Assembly (NCBI GenBank): GCA_944359365.1
Contig: CALVST010000016.1
Span: forward strand, 1 to 42,733
Direction of reading: 5' to 3'
Length of the DNA stretch: 42,733 bases
From: an uncultured Clostridia bacterium
GTDB lineage: Bacteria > Bacillota > Clostridia > Christensenellales > Borkfalkiaceae
Part shown: positions 28,599 to 36,839 of the stretch, piece by piece
Numbering within the stretch: position 1 is the first letter of the stretch
Layout of the letters: every line of letters starts with the position of its first letter
Notes under the pieces: generated by a model
Database searches by the model: none
The model's input: the letters and a program-made list of their open reading frames with translations, nothing else
What the model was told of the DNA's origin: nothing
Translations under genes and position numbers: made by a program

Positions 28599-31149
28599 GA
28601 TCGCCAATTATAAAGTTGCGGCTTCTCCGCACGAACTCGACAACGCATCTACCCGCCGCATCATGCTCGACGTGCTCATCGCGCTCGTGCCCTGTCTGGT
28701 CATGGGCGTCGTGTACTTCGGGCTGTATGCGCTCATGCTCGTGGCGATCTGCATGGCTGTCTGCTTTGCGAGCGAACAGATATATAATTTGATCCGTAAA
28801 AAGCCTTTGACTTTCGACCTGTCGGCATTGGTCACGGGGCTTATCCTCGGGCTGAACCTTCCGCCGCGCGCGCCCTGGTACATCCCCGTCATCGGCGGCG
28901 TGTTCGCCATCATCGTCGTAAAGATGCTTTTCGGCGGCTTGGGCAGGAATTTTGCGAACCCCGCCGCAGCGGCGCGGGTATTCCTCCTGCTCGCTTACAG
29001 CAGTACGATGTCCTCGTTCATCGGGGCGGATATCCCCGGCAACATTCTCGCCGGCGACGTTTCTACGGGCGGGACATATCTCGGCGGCGGTCTTGCCGCG
29101 CTCGGCGAAGGATTCCTCGGCGCGGAAGGGTATTGGGGCTATGTATTGCAGCTGTTTTTCGGAAATGTCGGCGGGAGCATCGGCGAAACGTGCAAAAAAG
29201 CCGTACTCGTCGGCGGCGTTTACCTCATCGCCCGCAGGGTGATCGATTGGCGCATCCCCGCGGTCTGCCTGCTTACGTCGGCGATGTTCGCGCTCTTCTT
29301 CTGGAACAGCGCGCAGGAAATTTTGTTACAGCTCTTTTCGGGCGGGCTGATGTTCGGCGCTTTCTTTATGGCGACGGATTATGCAACCTCTCCCAAATGG
29401 AAATATAACCGCGTGTTTTATGCGTTCGGCATAGGCGCGCTCACGATGGTCATTCGCCGGTTCGGCTCTTATCCCGAAGGCATGTCGCTCGCCATCCTGT
29501 TCATGAACCTGCTCGTCCCCGCGATGGACAGATTTATTCTTCCCGTGCGTTTCGGTCAGCAAACGAAAAAGGGAAAGAAGAAGCCGCATATCGCCAAATG
29601 GACGGCGCGCGGGCTCGCCGCCGCCATGCTTTTGGCGCTCGCGGTGGGAACGCCCGTCATTGCGGTGGCGGAATACAGGCGTCCCGCCGAGATCGAGCTT
29701 GCGGCAGCGTACCGCTATATTCAGAGTGCCTCGCGCGACAGGAACGGCAAATATTATTTTGACGTGCAGGGCGGCGCGGCGATCACGGACGAATATACGC
29801 AGCAGCTCGAATATACCGTCACGATAGACAGCGTATCGGGCACGGTTGCGGAAATTGTGCCGATCACGCAGAGCACGATGGGATATACCGCGGACCTCAC
29901 ATTGTTCGCGGGAAAGACGTATGCCGAAGTTGCGGCTCTTTCCGACCTTTCGTCTACGGATGTTCCGCCCGATTCTGATACGAGCGCGACAAAGACGAAT
30001 ACCGCGCTCAAAGGGATGGTCGAAGAGTGCTTTATCGCCGCCGATGCGGCGGAGCACGCGCAGGAACTGCCTTTGACGACCTTCAACTATATCAGGGGCA
30101 TTGCCGATTCTTCCCTGTTCGAAGGCAGGGCGTATCTCGTATCGGGAAGCGCTGAGATCACCGATGCGTATACGCAACAGCTCTTGTATTATGCGGTCGT
30201 GAATGAAGGGACGGTGACGGACATCGTGCCGCTCGTGCAGAGCACGATGGGCTATACCGCCGACCTCACGCTGTTCGAGGGGAAAGGGTATGCCGAAATT
30301 GCGGCTCTTTCCGACCTCTCTTCCACGGATATCCCCACAGATGCGGACACGAGCGCTACAAAGACGAACACGGCACTCAAAGCCATGCTCGAAGAGTGCC
30401 TGCTCGAATACGATACGTCGGCGGCTCCGCTCTCCCTTCCCGAAAACCTTTCTTATGTGAAAGCGGCGGGCGATTCGTCGCTGTACGAGGGCAGGGCGTA
30501 TCTCGTGGCAGGAAGCGCTGCGATCACCGATGCGTATACGCAGCAGCTCATTTATTACGTCGTCGCCGACGGCGGCATCGTAACGGAGATCATTCCCGTG
30601 CGCCAGAGCACGATGGATTATACGGCAGATCTCACGCTGTTTGAAGGGAAGGGGTATGCCGAAATTGCGGCGCTTTCCGACCTCTCATCCACGGATATCC
30701 CGCCGGACGCGGACACGAGCGCGACAAAGACGAACACGGCTCTTAAAGCCATGCTCGAAGAGTGCCTGCTTACGGACGACGTGCTGTCGGGTTCCGTACA
30801 GCTGCCCGCGGGGCTTTCGTATGTAGGGGCGGCGGGGGATTCGCAGCTGTTCGGCGGAAGGTCGTATTTGGCGTCGGGCTATGCAGACCTTTCGGAATAC
30901 GATTACCGCCAGCCGCTGCTGTTCTATATAAACATTCAGGACGGGAAAGTCGCGCAGATATTGCCTCTGCGCCAGAGCACGATGGGCTATACGGCGGAAA
31001 TATCCCTCTTTATCGGGAAGACGGCGGAAGAAGTCGAAGGGATATTACAGCTTTCCGCAGACACCGAAACGAGCGCGACACGCACGAATACGGCGCTGAA
31101 AGCGATGATACTCGAATGTTTTGCGGCGCAGGGAGGTGATGCGGCATGA
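28591..31149 (+). CDS. rnfD: RnfD fused to a second membrane anchor and four tandem FMN_bind-like repeats
   Basis: Residues 1-325 are a normal RnfD: a polytopic membrane subunit with the blocks LTFDLSALVTGLILGLNLPP and GRNFANPAAAARV. Its candidate covalent-FMN loop is STGGT (Thr162), with Gly where SGAT has Ala. An ordinary RnfD ends here. This one continues through a Lys-rich linker, an extra transmembrane helix (about 341-360) and four repeats (383-508, 509-630, 631-752, 753-852). Each repeat has a strand core, a QSTMGYTA- or QSTMDYTA-type turn and a closing motif DTSAT (ETSAT in repeat 4). The last Thr of that motif (467, 590, 712, 830) is placed like the residue flavinylated by ApbE in RnfG and NqrC. 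ATG 28591 follows AAGGAG and overlaps rnfC by eight bases. The function of the extension is inferred. Confidence 0.9.
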   Translation: MAEIANYKVAASPHELDNASTRRIMLDVLIALVPCLVMGVVYFGLYALMLVAICMAVCFASEQIYNLIRKKPLTFDLSALVTGLILGLNLPPRAPWYIPVIGGVFAIIVVKMLFGGLGRNFANPAAAARVFLLLAYSSTMSSFIGADIPGNILAGDVSTGGTYLGGGLAALGEGFLGAEGYWGYVLQLFFGNVGGSIGETCKKAVLVGGVYLIARRVIDWRIPAVCLLTSAMFALFFWNSAQEILLQLFSGGLMFGAFFMATDYATSPKWKYNRVFYAFGIGALTMVIRRFGSYPEGMSLAILFMNLLVPAMDRFILPVRFGQQTKKGKKKPHIAKWTARGLAAAMLLALAVGTPVIAVAEYRRPAEIELAAAYRYIQSASRDRNGKYYFDVQGGAAITDEYTQQLEYTVTIDSVSGTVAEIVPITQSTMGYTADLTLFAGKTYAEVAALSDLSSTDVPPDSDTSATKTNTALKGMVEECFIAADAAEHAQELPLTTFNYIRGIADSSLFEGRAYLVSGSAEITDAYTQQLLYYAVVNEGTVTDIVPLVQSTMGYTADLTLFEGKGYAEIAALSDLSSTDIPTDADTSATKTNTALKAMLEECLLEYDTSAAPLSLPENLSYVKAAGDSSLYEGRAYLVAGSAAITDAYTQQLIYYVVADGGIVTEIIPVRQSTMDYTADLTLFEGKGYAEIAALSDLSSTDIPPDADTSATKTNTALKAMLEECLLTDDVLSGSVQLPAGLSYVGAAGDSQLFGGRSYLASGYADLSEYDYRQPLLFYINIQDGKVAQILPLRQSTMGYTAEISLFIGKTAEEVEGILQLSADTETSATRTNTALKAMILECFAAQGGDAA
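29737..31146 (+). repeat. four tandem FMN_bind-like coding repeats inside rnfD
   Basis: Repeat boundaries are about 29737-30114, 30115-30480, 30481-30846 and 30847-31146. Repeats 2 and 3 have exactly the same length (366 bases) and are nearly identical in DNA across their second halves, which points to a recent duplication. Repeats 1 and 4 are more diverged. Confidence 0.88.
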
Positions 31150-31688
31150 GCGGCAAAGTCAGATCGATGATACAGGGCGTTGCGGTGCTTGCATGTATCG
31201 CGCTTGTATGCGGGCTGTTGCTCGGCGCGGTCAATTATTTCACCTATGTCGATCCGCTGCAGCCCACGCTCGACCGTTTCACGTCGGATACGGGGGCGAC
31301 TTTCCCCGAAATGACGGACGAGGACGGGCAGGAATTTGAAAACGGGCGTATCGTCTATTACGCCCGCTCCGCAGACGGGGCATATGACGCATTTCTCGCC
31401 GCGGGCGGCGGCGGATGGGGCGGCGAAGTACAGCTTTACGTCTACCTGCAAGGCGGGGTGATACAAAAAGTCGTTCTCGGCGACAATTCGGAAACGCTCT
31501 GGGATACCTTTGAATCGGACTTTTTCGATCAGTTTACGGGGCTGGACGTTTGCTCAGCCGATTCTTTTACGGAATCCGACGTGTCGACGGGCGCGACGGC
31601 GTCCAGGACCATCCGCGCGGTTGCCCGCGCGATAGACGCCGTTGTCGCATATTATAACGCAAATTTGGAGGGAGGGAGCAATGGATAA
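31146..31688 (+). CDS. rnfG: electron transport complex subunit RnfG
   Basis: RnfG is the extracytoplasmic flavoprotein subunit of Rnf, held by one N-terminal helix (about 8-30). The 180 residues include a strand-rich FMN_bind domain (GEVQLYVYLQGGVIQKVVL) and the flavinylation motif DVSTGATAS, where Thr151 would receive FMN from ApbE through a phosphoester bond. The NSETLWD turn corresponds to the family SETPG segment. The start overlaps the rnfD stop (ATGA), and AGGGAGG precedes it. This is a complete ordinary RnfG, so the rnfD extension is additional and not a displaced RnfG. Confidence 0.94.
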   Translation: MSGKVRSMIQGVAVLACIALVCGLLLGAVNYFTYVDPLQPTLDRFTSDTGATFPEMTDEDGQEFENGRIVYYARSADGAYDAFLAAGGGGWGGEVQLYVYLQGGVIQKVVLGDNSETLWDTFESDFFDQFTGLDVCSADSFTESDVSTGATASRTIRAVARAIDAVVAYYNANLEGGSNG

Positions 31689-32358
31689 AGCGAAAATAAA
31701 AGAGACCGTGCTCGGCGGCATCATCAAGAACAACCCGACCTTCGTACTCGTTTTGGGTACCTGCCCGACCATCGCCATGACGACCAGCCTTTCGCAGGCG
31801 TTTGCGATGGGCGTGGCGACGACGTTCGTGCTCATCTTTTCCAATCTGTTCATCAGCCTGCTGCGCGGGCTGATCCCCGACAAGGTGCGCATTCCCTGTT
31901 ACATCGTCATCATATCTACCTTCGTTACGATCGTCAGGATGGTCATGCAGAGGTTCATGCCCGACCTGTACGGCACGATGCGGGCGTTCATAGACCTCAT
32001 CGTCGTGAACTGCATCATTTTGGCGCGGGCGGAAAGCTTTGCCTCCTGCAACAAGCCGCTGTACGCCGCATTGGACGGCGTTTCGGTGGGGTTAGGATTC
32101 ACGGGCGCGCTCTGCCTGATCGGCATCGTGCGCGAATTCCTTGCGGGCGGTTCGTTCGCGGGCATTGCCATACCCGGGTTCCCCGCAATGTCGGGCACGG
32201 GCGCAAGCGCATTCGGGTTCATCGTTTTCGGCTGCCTGATGGCGCTGTTCAATTTTATTATTCAGAAGTTGGAAGCGCGCAAGGAAAAGATGAAGCGCGC
32301 CTCTCTTCCGCTTTTTGACGGCAAAGCAGAAATCGTCAAGGAGGGCACGGAAAAATGA
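31681..32358 (+). CDS. rnfE: electron transport complex subunit RnfE
   Basis: RnfE is a polytopic membrane subunit of about six helices that pairs with RnfA in the ion-translocating core. The 225 residues contain LGTCPTIAMTTSL in the first helix, with the Cys that holds a membrane iron-sulfur centre. The second homologous stretch is IVVNCIILARAESFAS. The family block GVSVGLGFTGALCLIGIVREF follows. ATG 31681 is chosen because GGAGGGAGGG lies before it. It overlaps rnfG by eight bases. Confidence 0.95.
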   Translation: MDKAKIKETVLGGIIKNNPTFVLVLGTCPTIAMTTSLSQAFAMGVATTFVLIFSNLFISLLRGLIPDKVRIPCYIVIISTFVTIVRMVMQRFMPDLYGTMRAFIDLIVVNCIILARAESFASCNKPLYAALDGVSVGLGFTGALCLIGIVREFLAGGSFAGIAIPGFPAMSGTGASAFGFIVFGCLMALFNFIIQKLEARKEKMKRASLPLFDGKAEIVKEGTEK

Positions 32359-32939
32359 CAGTTTCCATTCTTTCCGTCATGTTTGCGGCGGTCATTTCCG
32401 ACAACATCGTACTTTCGCAGTATCAGGGGATCTGTCCTTTCCTCGGCGTATCCAAAAAGATCTCCAGCGCGGCAGGCATGGGGTTTGCAGTCATATTCGT
32501 CATGGCGGTCTCTTCCGTATTTACATGGCTCGCGTACAACTATATCCTTCTGCCGCTTGAATTGGATTATCTGTATATCATCGCTTTCATCCTCATCATA
32601 GCCAGCCTTGTGCAGCTTACCGAGATCATCGTCAAACGTTTTTCGCCCACGCTGTACAGCGCGTTGGGTGTGTATCTGCCGCTCATTACGACCAACTGCG
32701 CCATTTTCGGAACGGCAAACAGCGCGGTCGTTTACAGTTCGTATGCCTTTATCGAAACGTTTGCGGTTTCGGTGGCGACGGGCGTAGGGTTCCTGCTCGC
32801 CATCGTTCTGCTCGCCTGCGTGCGGCTGAAATCAGACAGGGCAGACATCCCGAAGTGTTTCAAGGGCTTTCCCATCACGCTGGTCACGGCGGCGATCATG
32901 GCGCTCGCTTTTGCGGGCTTTGCCGGCATTCTCGCATAA
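32355..32939 (+). CDS. rnfA: electron transport complex subunit RnfA
   Basis: RnfA is a six-helix membrane protein, homologous to RnfE but inserted in the opposite orientation. The 194 residues include the start-proximal block SDNIVLSQYQGICPFLGVSKK and the mirrored LPLITTNCAIFGTA. Each contains a Cys that coordinates the intramembrane iron-sulfur cluster shared with RnfE. The length is typical. The start overlaps the rnfE stop (ATGA), with AAGGAGGG upstream. Confidence 0.96.
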   Translation: MTVSILSVMFAAVISDNIVLSQYQGICPFLGVSKKISSAAGMGFAVIFVMAVSSVFTWLAYNYILLPLELDYLYIIAFILIIASLVQLTEIIVKRFSPTLYSALGVYLPLITTNCAIFGTANSAVVYSSYAFIETFAVSVATGVGFLLAIVLLACVRLKSDRADIPKCFKGFPITLVTAAIMALAFAGFAGILA

Positions 32940-32948
32940 GGAGCGCAA

Positions 32949-33743
32949 ATGGAAGTATTCGTTCAGATTTTGATAGCGGGCGGAATATTGCTCGCCATAG
33001 CGCTTGTTTTCGGCATTATCCTCGTCATCTGTTCCAATGTATTTGCGGTGAAGAAGGACGAACGCGTAGGACAGGTGGAAAAACTTTTGGCAAATTCGAA
33101 TTGCGGCGGCTGCGGCAGGGCGGGCTGTGCGCAGTTTGCCGAGGCGCTCGTGAAGGGCGAGGCAAAACTTTCCGACTGCAAAGCCACGCCTTCGGCAAAT
33201 AAGGAAAAGATCGCCGAACTTTTGGGCGGCGGCGATATCGGCGAAGAGACGGTAGCCGTCGTGCACTGCAACGGCGGAAATGCCTGTTACAACAAATACG
33301 ATTATCAGGGCTACGGCAACTGCGCCTCGTGCGAGCTGATCGCGGGCGGCGTAAAGGCGTGCCCCGTGGGGTGCATCGGCAAAAAGACGTGCGCAGACGT
33401 CTGCCCGCACTATGCCATCGACCTCGGCGACGGCGGCTATTCCGTTGTGGATAAGGAAAAGTGCATATCCTGCGGCGTATGTATAGATAACTGCCCCAAG
33501 CACATCATCGGGCGCATCCCGAAAAACGCGAAGGTTTTCATCGCCTGTTCCAACCACGGCAAGGGCAAAGAGGTCATGGAGCTGTGCAAAAACGGCTGTA
33601 TTGCCTGCGGCATCTGTGCGAAGAACTGCCCCGAAGGCGCCATAACGATGAAGGACGGGATCCCGGAAATAGATTATAAAAAATGCACGGGCTGTTTGAC
33701 CTGCGTGCATAAGTGCCCCCGCCATTGCATCAAGGAACACTGA
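32949..33743 (+). CDS. rnfB: electron transport complex subunit RnfB
   Basis: RnfB is the ferredoxin-accepting iron-sulfur subunit. The 264 residues begin with one membrane anchor (about 4-32). The Fe-S domain NCGGCGRAGC follows, with ligands Cys52, Cys55, Cys60 and Cys77. A Cys-rich middle section then leads to [4Fe-4S] motifs including CISCGVCIDNCP, CIACGICAKNCP and CTGCLTCVHKCP. An additional Cys group, CPVGCIGKKTCADVCP, precedes these. AAGGAG lies before the ATG. It completes the operon rnfC-D-G-E-A-B. Confidence 0.96.
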   Translation: MEVFVQILIAGGILLAIALVFGIILVICSNVFAVKKDERVGQVEKLLANSNCGGCGRAGCAQFAEALVKGEAKLSDCKATPSANKEKIAELLGGGDIGEETVAVVHCNGGNACYNKYDYQGYGNCASCELIAGGVKACPVGCIGKKTCADVCPHYAIDLGDGGYSVVDKEKCISCGVCIDNCPKHIIGRIPKNAKVFIACSNHGKGKEVMELCKNGCIACGICAKNCPEGAITMKDGIPEIDYKKCTGCLTCVHKCPRHCIKEH

Positions 33744-33744
33744 T

Positions 33745-34401
33745 ATGCCTTACGATTTTATACTTTTCGATTTTGACGGAACGCTGTTCGATACGAGCGA
33801 GGGGATACTGACGGGCATACGCCTTGCCTTGGAAAACGCGGGCATCTTTGTCGAAAGCGACAGGGAACTGCATAAGTTTATGGGGCCGCCCGTCGTGCAG
33901 GCGCTCAAAGAGTTTTACGGCATGACGGAAGAAGAGGCACAGCGAACGAAAAAAGTCTACCGCGAATATTACGCGAAAGAGGGGGTGTTTCTCTGCAAAC
34001 CCATAGACGGCGCGGAGAAATGCCTGCAAGGGCTGTTGAAAGCGGGCAAAACGCTCGCAGTTGCGACTTCGAAACCTGAGCCGTTCGCCCGTTCGATACT
34101 CGAGCGTTTCGGTTATCTCCGATATTTTGCGGCGGTTGCGGGCGGCAATTTGGACGAGACTCGTTCCAAAAAGAGCGAAGTGATCAGCGCGGTGCTGCAA
34201 GAGCTCGGCATAACGGATCTTTCCCGTGCGGTGATGGTCGGCGACAGGAAGTACGATGTTCTCGGGGCGAAAGAGGCGGGGCTTGGCTGCATCGGGCTGA
34301 ATACGGGATTTTCCGAGCCGTGCGAACTGGAAACCGCGGGCGCGATCGCCGTCGTTCACAATTACGACGAACTCGGACAATTATTGTCCTTCAAAAAATA
34401 G
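33745..34401 (+). CDS. HAD-superfamily hydrolase, phosphoglycolate phosphatase-like
   Basis: This 218-residue cytoplasmic phosphatase belongs to the HAD subfamily with a C1-type helical cap. Motif I is FDFDGTLFDT (nucleophile Asp9), motif II the Thr of VATSKPE, motif III the Lys in DETRSKKSEV, and motif IV MVGDRKYDVLGA. The cap (about 15-85) is the size found in phosphoglycolate phosphatase and pyrophosphatase PpaX. The substrate is not determinable. It starts one base after the rnfB stop, so it is probably co-transcribed with rnf, though a functional link is not evident. A hairpin follows the stop. Confidence 0.9.
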   Translation: MPYDFILFDFDGTLFDTSEGILTGIRLALENAGIFVESDRELHKFMGPPVVQALKEFYGMTEEEAQRTKKVYREYYAKEGVFLCKPIDGAEKCLQGLLKAGKTLAVATSKPEPFARSILERFGYLRYFAAVAGGNLDETRSKKSEVISAVLQELGITDLSRAVMVGDRKYDVLGAKEAGLGCIGLNTGFSEPCELETAGAIAVVHNYDELGQLLSFKK

Positions 34402-34423
34402 ATCGGGACGATTTGCATTTTAT

Positions 34424-34472
34424 AAAAGGGGAGAGTTTGTGCATTTTGTACACTCTCCTTTTCGCTTGATTT
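34424..34472 (+). terminator. terminator after the rnf-HAD operon
   Basis: An imperfect stem pairs AAAAGGGGAGAGT with ACTCTCCTTTT-type sequence around an A/T-rich apex and runs into TTTTCGCTTGATTTTGG. Confidence 0.7.
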
Positions 34473-34712
34473 TGGTAAAATTTGACATACATTTTCAAAT
34501 TGTTGAAATATTTTAACAAAATTAACGTTATTCTTCATTTAATAATAGAAATCACGCTATTTTTGAAAAAAAATGCACAAAAATGTGAAAAGGGACTGTA
34601 CAAACGAGCAAAACAATGATATAATGATTTTGGTTAAGTTTATATAATAGAGAAATAAGGGTTTCTCGGTGAAAATGAGAGAGAGTTCTATTATCAGTAA
34701 AGAGGTATCAAC
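34473..34712 (+). promoter_or_regulatory. AT-rich control region and leader of ppx
   Basis: The promoter TGTACA (34597-34602), 17 bases, TATAAT (34620-34625) gives a leader of about 80 bases. Upstream, TTTCAA and TTGAAA form an inverted repeat across four bases (34493-34508). In the leader ATAATAGA (34644-34651) can pair with TCTATTAT (34687-34694), enclosing a GAGAAA/TTTCTC-type inner stem and bringing the ribosome site AGAGG close to the helix. Confidence 0.6.
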
Positions 34713-36227
34713 GTGGAAAAGATCGGCATCATCGATTTAGGATCGAATTCGGCAAGGCTCGTCATCGTCGAGTTGTTCGGCGAGGGGCATTTTATGGTCG
34801 TGGACGAGCTGAAAGAGAGCGTCAGGCTCGGGCAGGATATGGAAAGGGACGGCTTTTTAAAGCCGCAGCGTGTGGCGGAGACCATCAAGACGCTGAAAAT
34901 GTTCAAAAAACTGTGCGACGCGAGCAAGGTAGACCGCATCATAGCGGTGGCGACGGCTGCCGTGCGCAGGGCGAAGAATCAGCGCAGCTTTTTAGACGAA
35001 TTGCAGGCTACCTGCGGCATCAAAGTAAAGGTGCTCAGCGAGGAAGAAGAGGCAACGCTCGTCTATCGCGGCGTCATCAATTCGATGGACATTCCCAAGG
35101 GCATCATCCTCGAGATCGGCGGCGGCAGCACCAAGATCGTCTATTACAACCGCAGGAATATGCTCAATTATGCGACGCTCCCGTTCGGCGCCGTCACGCT
35201 TACAGACCTTTTCAAAGGCGATGCTCTCACGCCCGAACAGCAGGCGGAAAAGGTGGAGGAGTTTTTCACAGAACAGCTCTCGCAGATCGATTGGCTTTCG
35301 GAGGTAGATCCCGACGCGCAGATGATAGGCGTGGGCGGTTCCTTCCGCAACATCTTTAAAATCAGCAAACTCGTGCGCAAATATCCCTTGGATACGGTGC
35401 ACAATTACAGCCTTCCCGTGGAAAACTTCGAGTACATTTACGACATGATAAAGGTGCTCGACCTCGATAAAAAGAAGAAAATAAAGGGGCTTTCTTCGGG
35501 CAGGGCGGATATCCTTCCCGCGGCGCTCGCGGTCGTGAAGTCTTTCGTGCATTATATGCACTTTGAAAACTTCATCATCGGCGGTTCGGGGCTGAGAGAG
35601 GGCATCATGTTCAATCAGGCGCTCCCCATCACCCTCGAAAAACCGATATCCGACATCTTGGGGTACAGCCTCAACTGCCTTGTCGAATATTACGAGTGCG
35701 ACAAAGCGCACGTCGAGCATGTGGTCAACCTTTCGGTGCAACTTTTCAAACAGCTGCGCGTGCTGCATAAATTCCCGCGCCAATATCTGAAAATTTTGAA
35801 AGTCGCGGCTACGCTGCACGACTGCGGTACCCGCGTGAAATTCTATAACCATCAGAAGCACAGCTGTTATATGATCCTCAATTCCACGCTGTACGGCATT
35901 ACGCACAGGGAGATCGTGCTTGCGGCGTTCGTTGCGGGGTGTCATAAAAAAGAGGACATCAATGCGGCGGATTGGGCAAAGTATAAAGACATCGTGCTCG
36001 AAGATGATTTCGATGCGGTCAAAAAGCTCGGGGTGATGCTCCGCATTGCGGAAAGCCTTGACAGGAGCAGTTCCGGCACCGTAAAGGGCATCAATTGCGA
36101 CGTGCTCGGCGATTCCGTCATCATGAAGACGGAAGTGGACGGCGACGCTTCGCTCGAAATACGCGACGCTCTCACCGCCAATGCGGAATTCAGAAAATCC
36201 TTCCGCAAAAATCTGGAAATACTTTGA
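34713..36227 (+). CDS. ppx: Ppx/GppA family phosphatase with HD-like C-terminal domain
   Basis: This 504-residue protein belongs to the ASKHA-fold exopolyphosphatase / guanosine pentaphosphate phosphatase family. It releases phosphate from polyphosphate or pppGpp. Phosphate-binding loops are DLGSNSARLVIVEL (8-21) and EIGGGSTKIVYY. The acidic catalytic region lies in VLSEEEEATLVYRG. The C-terminal half (about 315-504) is an HD-type helical domain with ATLHDCG and a downstream His-rich helix. Translation starts at GTG 34713 with AGAGG at the proper distance. Whether polyphosphate or pppGpp is the main substrate cannot be decided here. Confidence 0.93.
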   Translation: MEKIGIIDLGSNSARLVIVELFGEGHFMVVDELKESVRLGQDMERDGFLKPQRVAETIKTLKMFKKLCDASKVDRIIAVATAAVRRAKNQRSFLDELQATCGIKVKVLSEEEEATLVYRGVINSMDIPKGIILEIGGGSTKIVYYNRRNMLNYATLPFGAVTLTDLFKGDALTPEQQAEKVEEFFTEQLSQIDWLSEVDPDAQMIGVGGSFRNIFKISKLVRKYPLDTVHNYSLPVENFEYIYDMIKVLDLDKKKKIKGLSSGRADILPAALAVVKSFVHYMHFENFIIGGSGLREGIMFNQALPITLEKPISDILGYSLNCLVEYYECDKAHVEHVVNLSVQLFKQLRVLHKFPRQYLKILKVAATLHDCGTRVKFYNHQKHSCYMILNSTLYGITHREIVLAAFVAGCHKKEDINAADWAKYKDIVLEDDFDAVKKLGVMLRIAESLDRSSSGTVKGINCDVLGDSVIMKTEVDGDASLEIRDALTANAEFRKSFRKNLEIL

Positions 36228-36233
36228 TCCGAG

Positions 36234-36259
36234 TTGCCGCAAAATATTTTTTGCGGCAA
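36234..36259 (+). promoter_or_regulatory. perfect 11-bp hairpin between ppx and maf
   Basis: TTGCCGCAAAA (36234-36244) pairs exactly with TTTTGCGGCAA (36249-36259) around TATT. It begins six bases after the ppx stop and ends 19 bases before maf. It could be a partial terminator or an RNA-processing or stability element. Confidence 0.65.
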
Positions 36260-36278
36260 TCGTCGCGTTTGGAACAGG

Positions 36279-36839
36279 ATGAAACTGATACTTGCGAGCG
36301 CGTCCCCGCGCAGAAAAGAGATATTGTCGCGTATTGCGGAAACATTCGAGGTATACCCTTCCCGCGCGGACGAAAATATCGACGGCGATCTTTCACCGCG
36401 AGAGGCGGCTTTGCTTTTGGCACGGCGCAAGGCGGAAAGCGTGTTTTCGCTCTTTCCCGACGCCGTCGTGCTGGGGGCGGATACCGTCGTCGCGTTCGGC
36501 GGGCGCATTCTGGGTAAGCCGAAAGACAAGGAAGACGCGATGCGAACGCTCGCGCTACTGAGCGGAAAAGTACACGAAGTGTATACCGGTTGGTGCCTTC
36601 TGTCTTCAAAAAAGCGTGCGGAAGGCGCCGTGCGTTCCGAAGTGGAATTCAACAGGCTCGGCGACGCGTTTATCCGCGAATATGCGGAGAGCGGCAAGCC
36701 GCTTGACAAGGCGGGCAGTTACGGCATACAGGACGATGTACGCATCGTAAAGAGATACGAGGGGAGTTATACGAATATCGTGGGGCTTCCCGAAGAAGAA
36801 ATAAAAATACAGTTGGAAAAGTTTGGGTTACGCAAATGA
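36279..36839 (+). CDS. maf: Maf-like nucleotide pyrophosphatase
   Basis: This 186-residue house-cleaning enzyme hydrolyses dTTP/UTP or modified nucleotides and is linked to septum formation. Hallmarks are the N-terminal LASASPRRKEIL, the ADTVVAFGGRILGKPKD block with the catalytic Asp, the GKVHEVYTG segment, and the C-terminal DKAGSYGIQ and GSYTNIVGLP. These agree with the dTTP/UTP pyrophosphatase (YhdE-like) group. ATG 36279 is used, with GGAACAGG directly upstream. The stop overlaps the following MreB-like gene by four bases. Confidence 0.94.
   Translation: MKLILASASPRRKEILSRIAETFEVYPSRADENIDGDLSPREAALLLARRKAESVFSLFPDAVVLGADTVVAFGGRILGKPKDKEDAMRTLALLSGKVHEVYTGWCLLSSKKRAEGAVRSEVEFNRLGDAFIREYAESGKPLDKAGSYGIQDDVRIVKRYEGSYTNIVGLPEEEIKIQLEKFGLRK

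Noticed and set aside
27285-28607. A 440-codon minus-strand frame across rnfC
   Set aside because: Antisense shadow of a gene with two intact iron-sulfur motifs, with no ribosome site or recognisable motif.
29737-31146. CRISPR-like repeat array
   Set aside because: The repeats are long coding units that keep the reading frame and vary at third codon positions. There are no spacers.
28591-31149. The rnfD extension as a sequencing error joining rnfD to rnfG
   Set aside because: A complete rnfG with its own anchor and STGAT motif follows, and the extension contains four internally consistent repeats in one frame.
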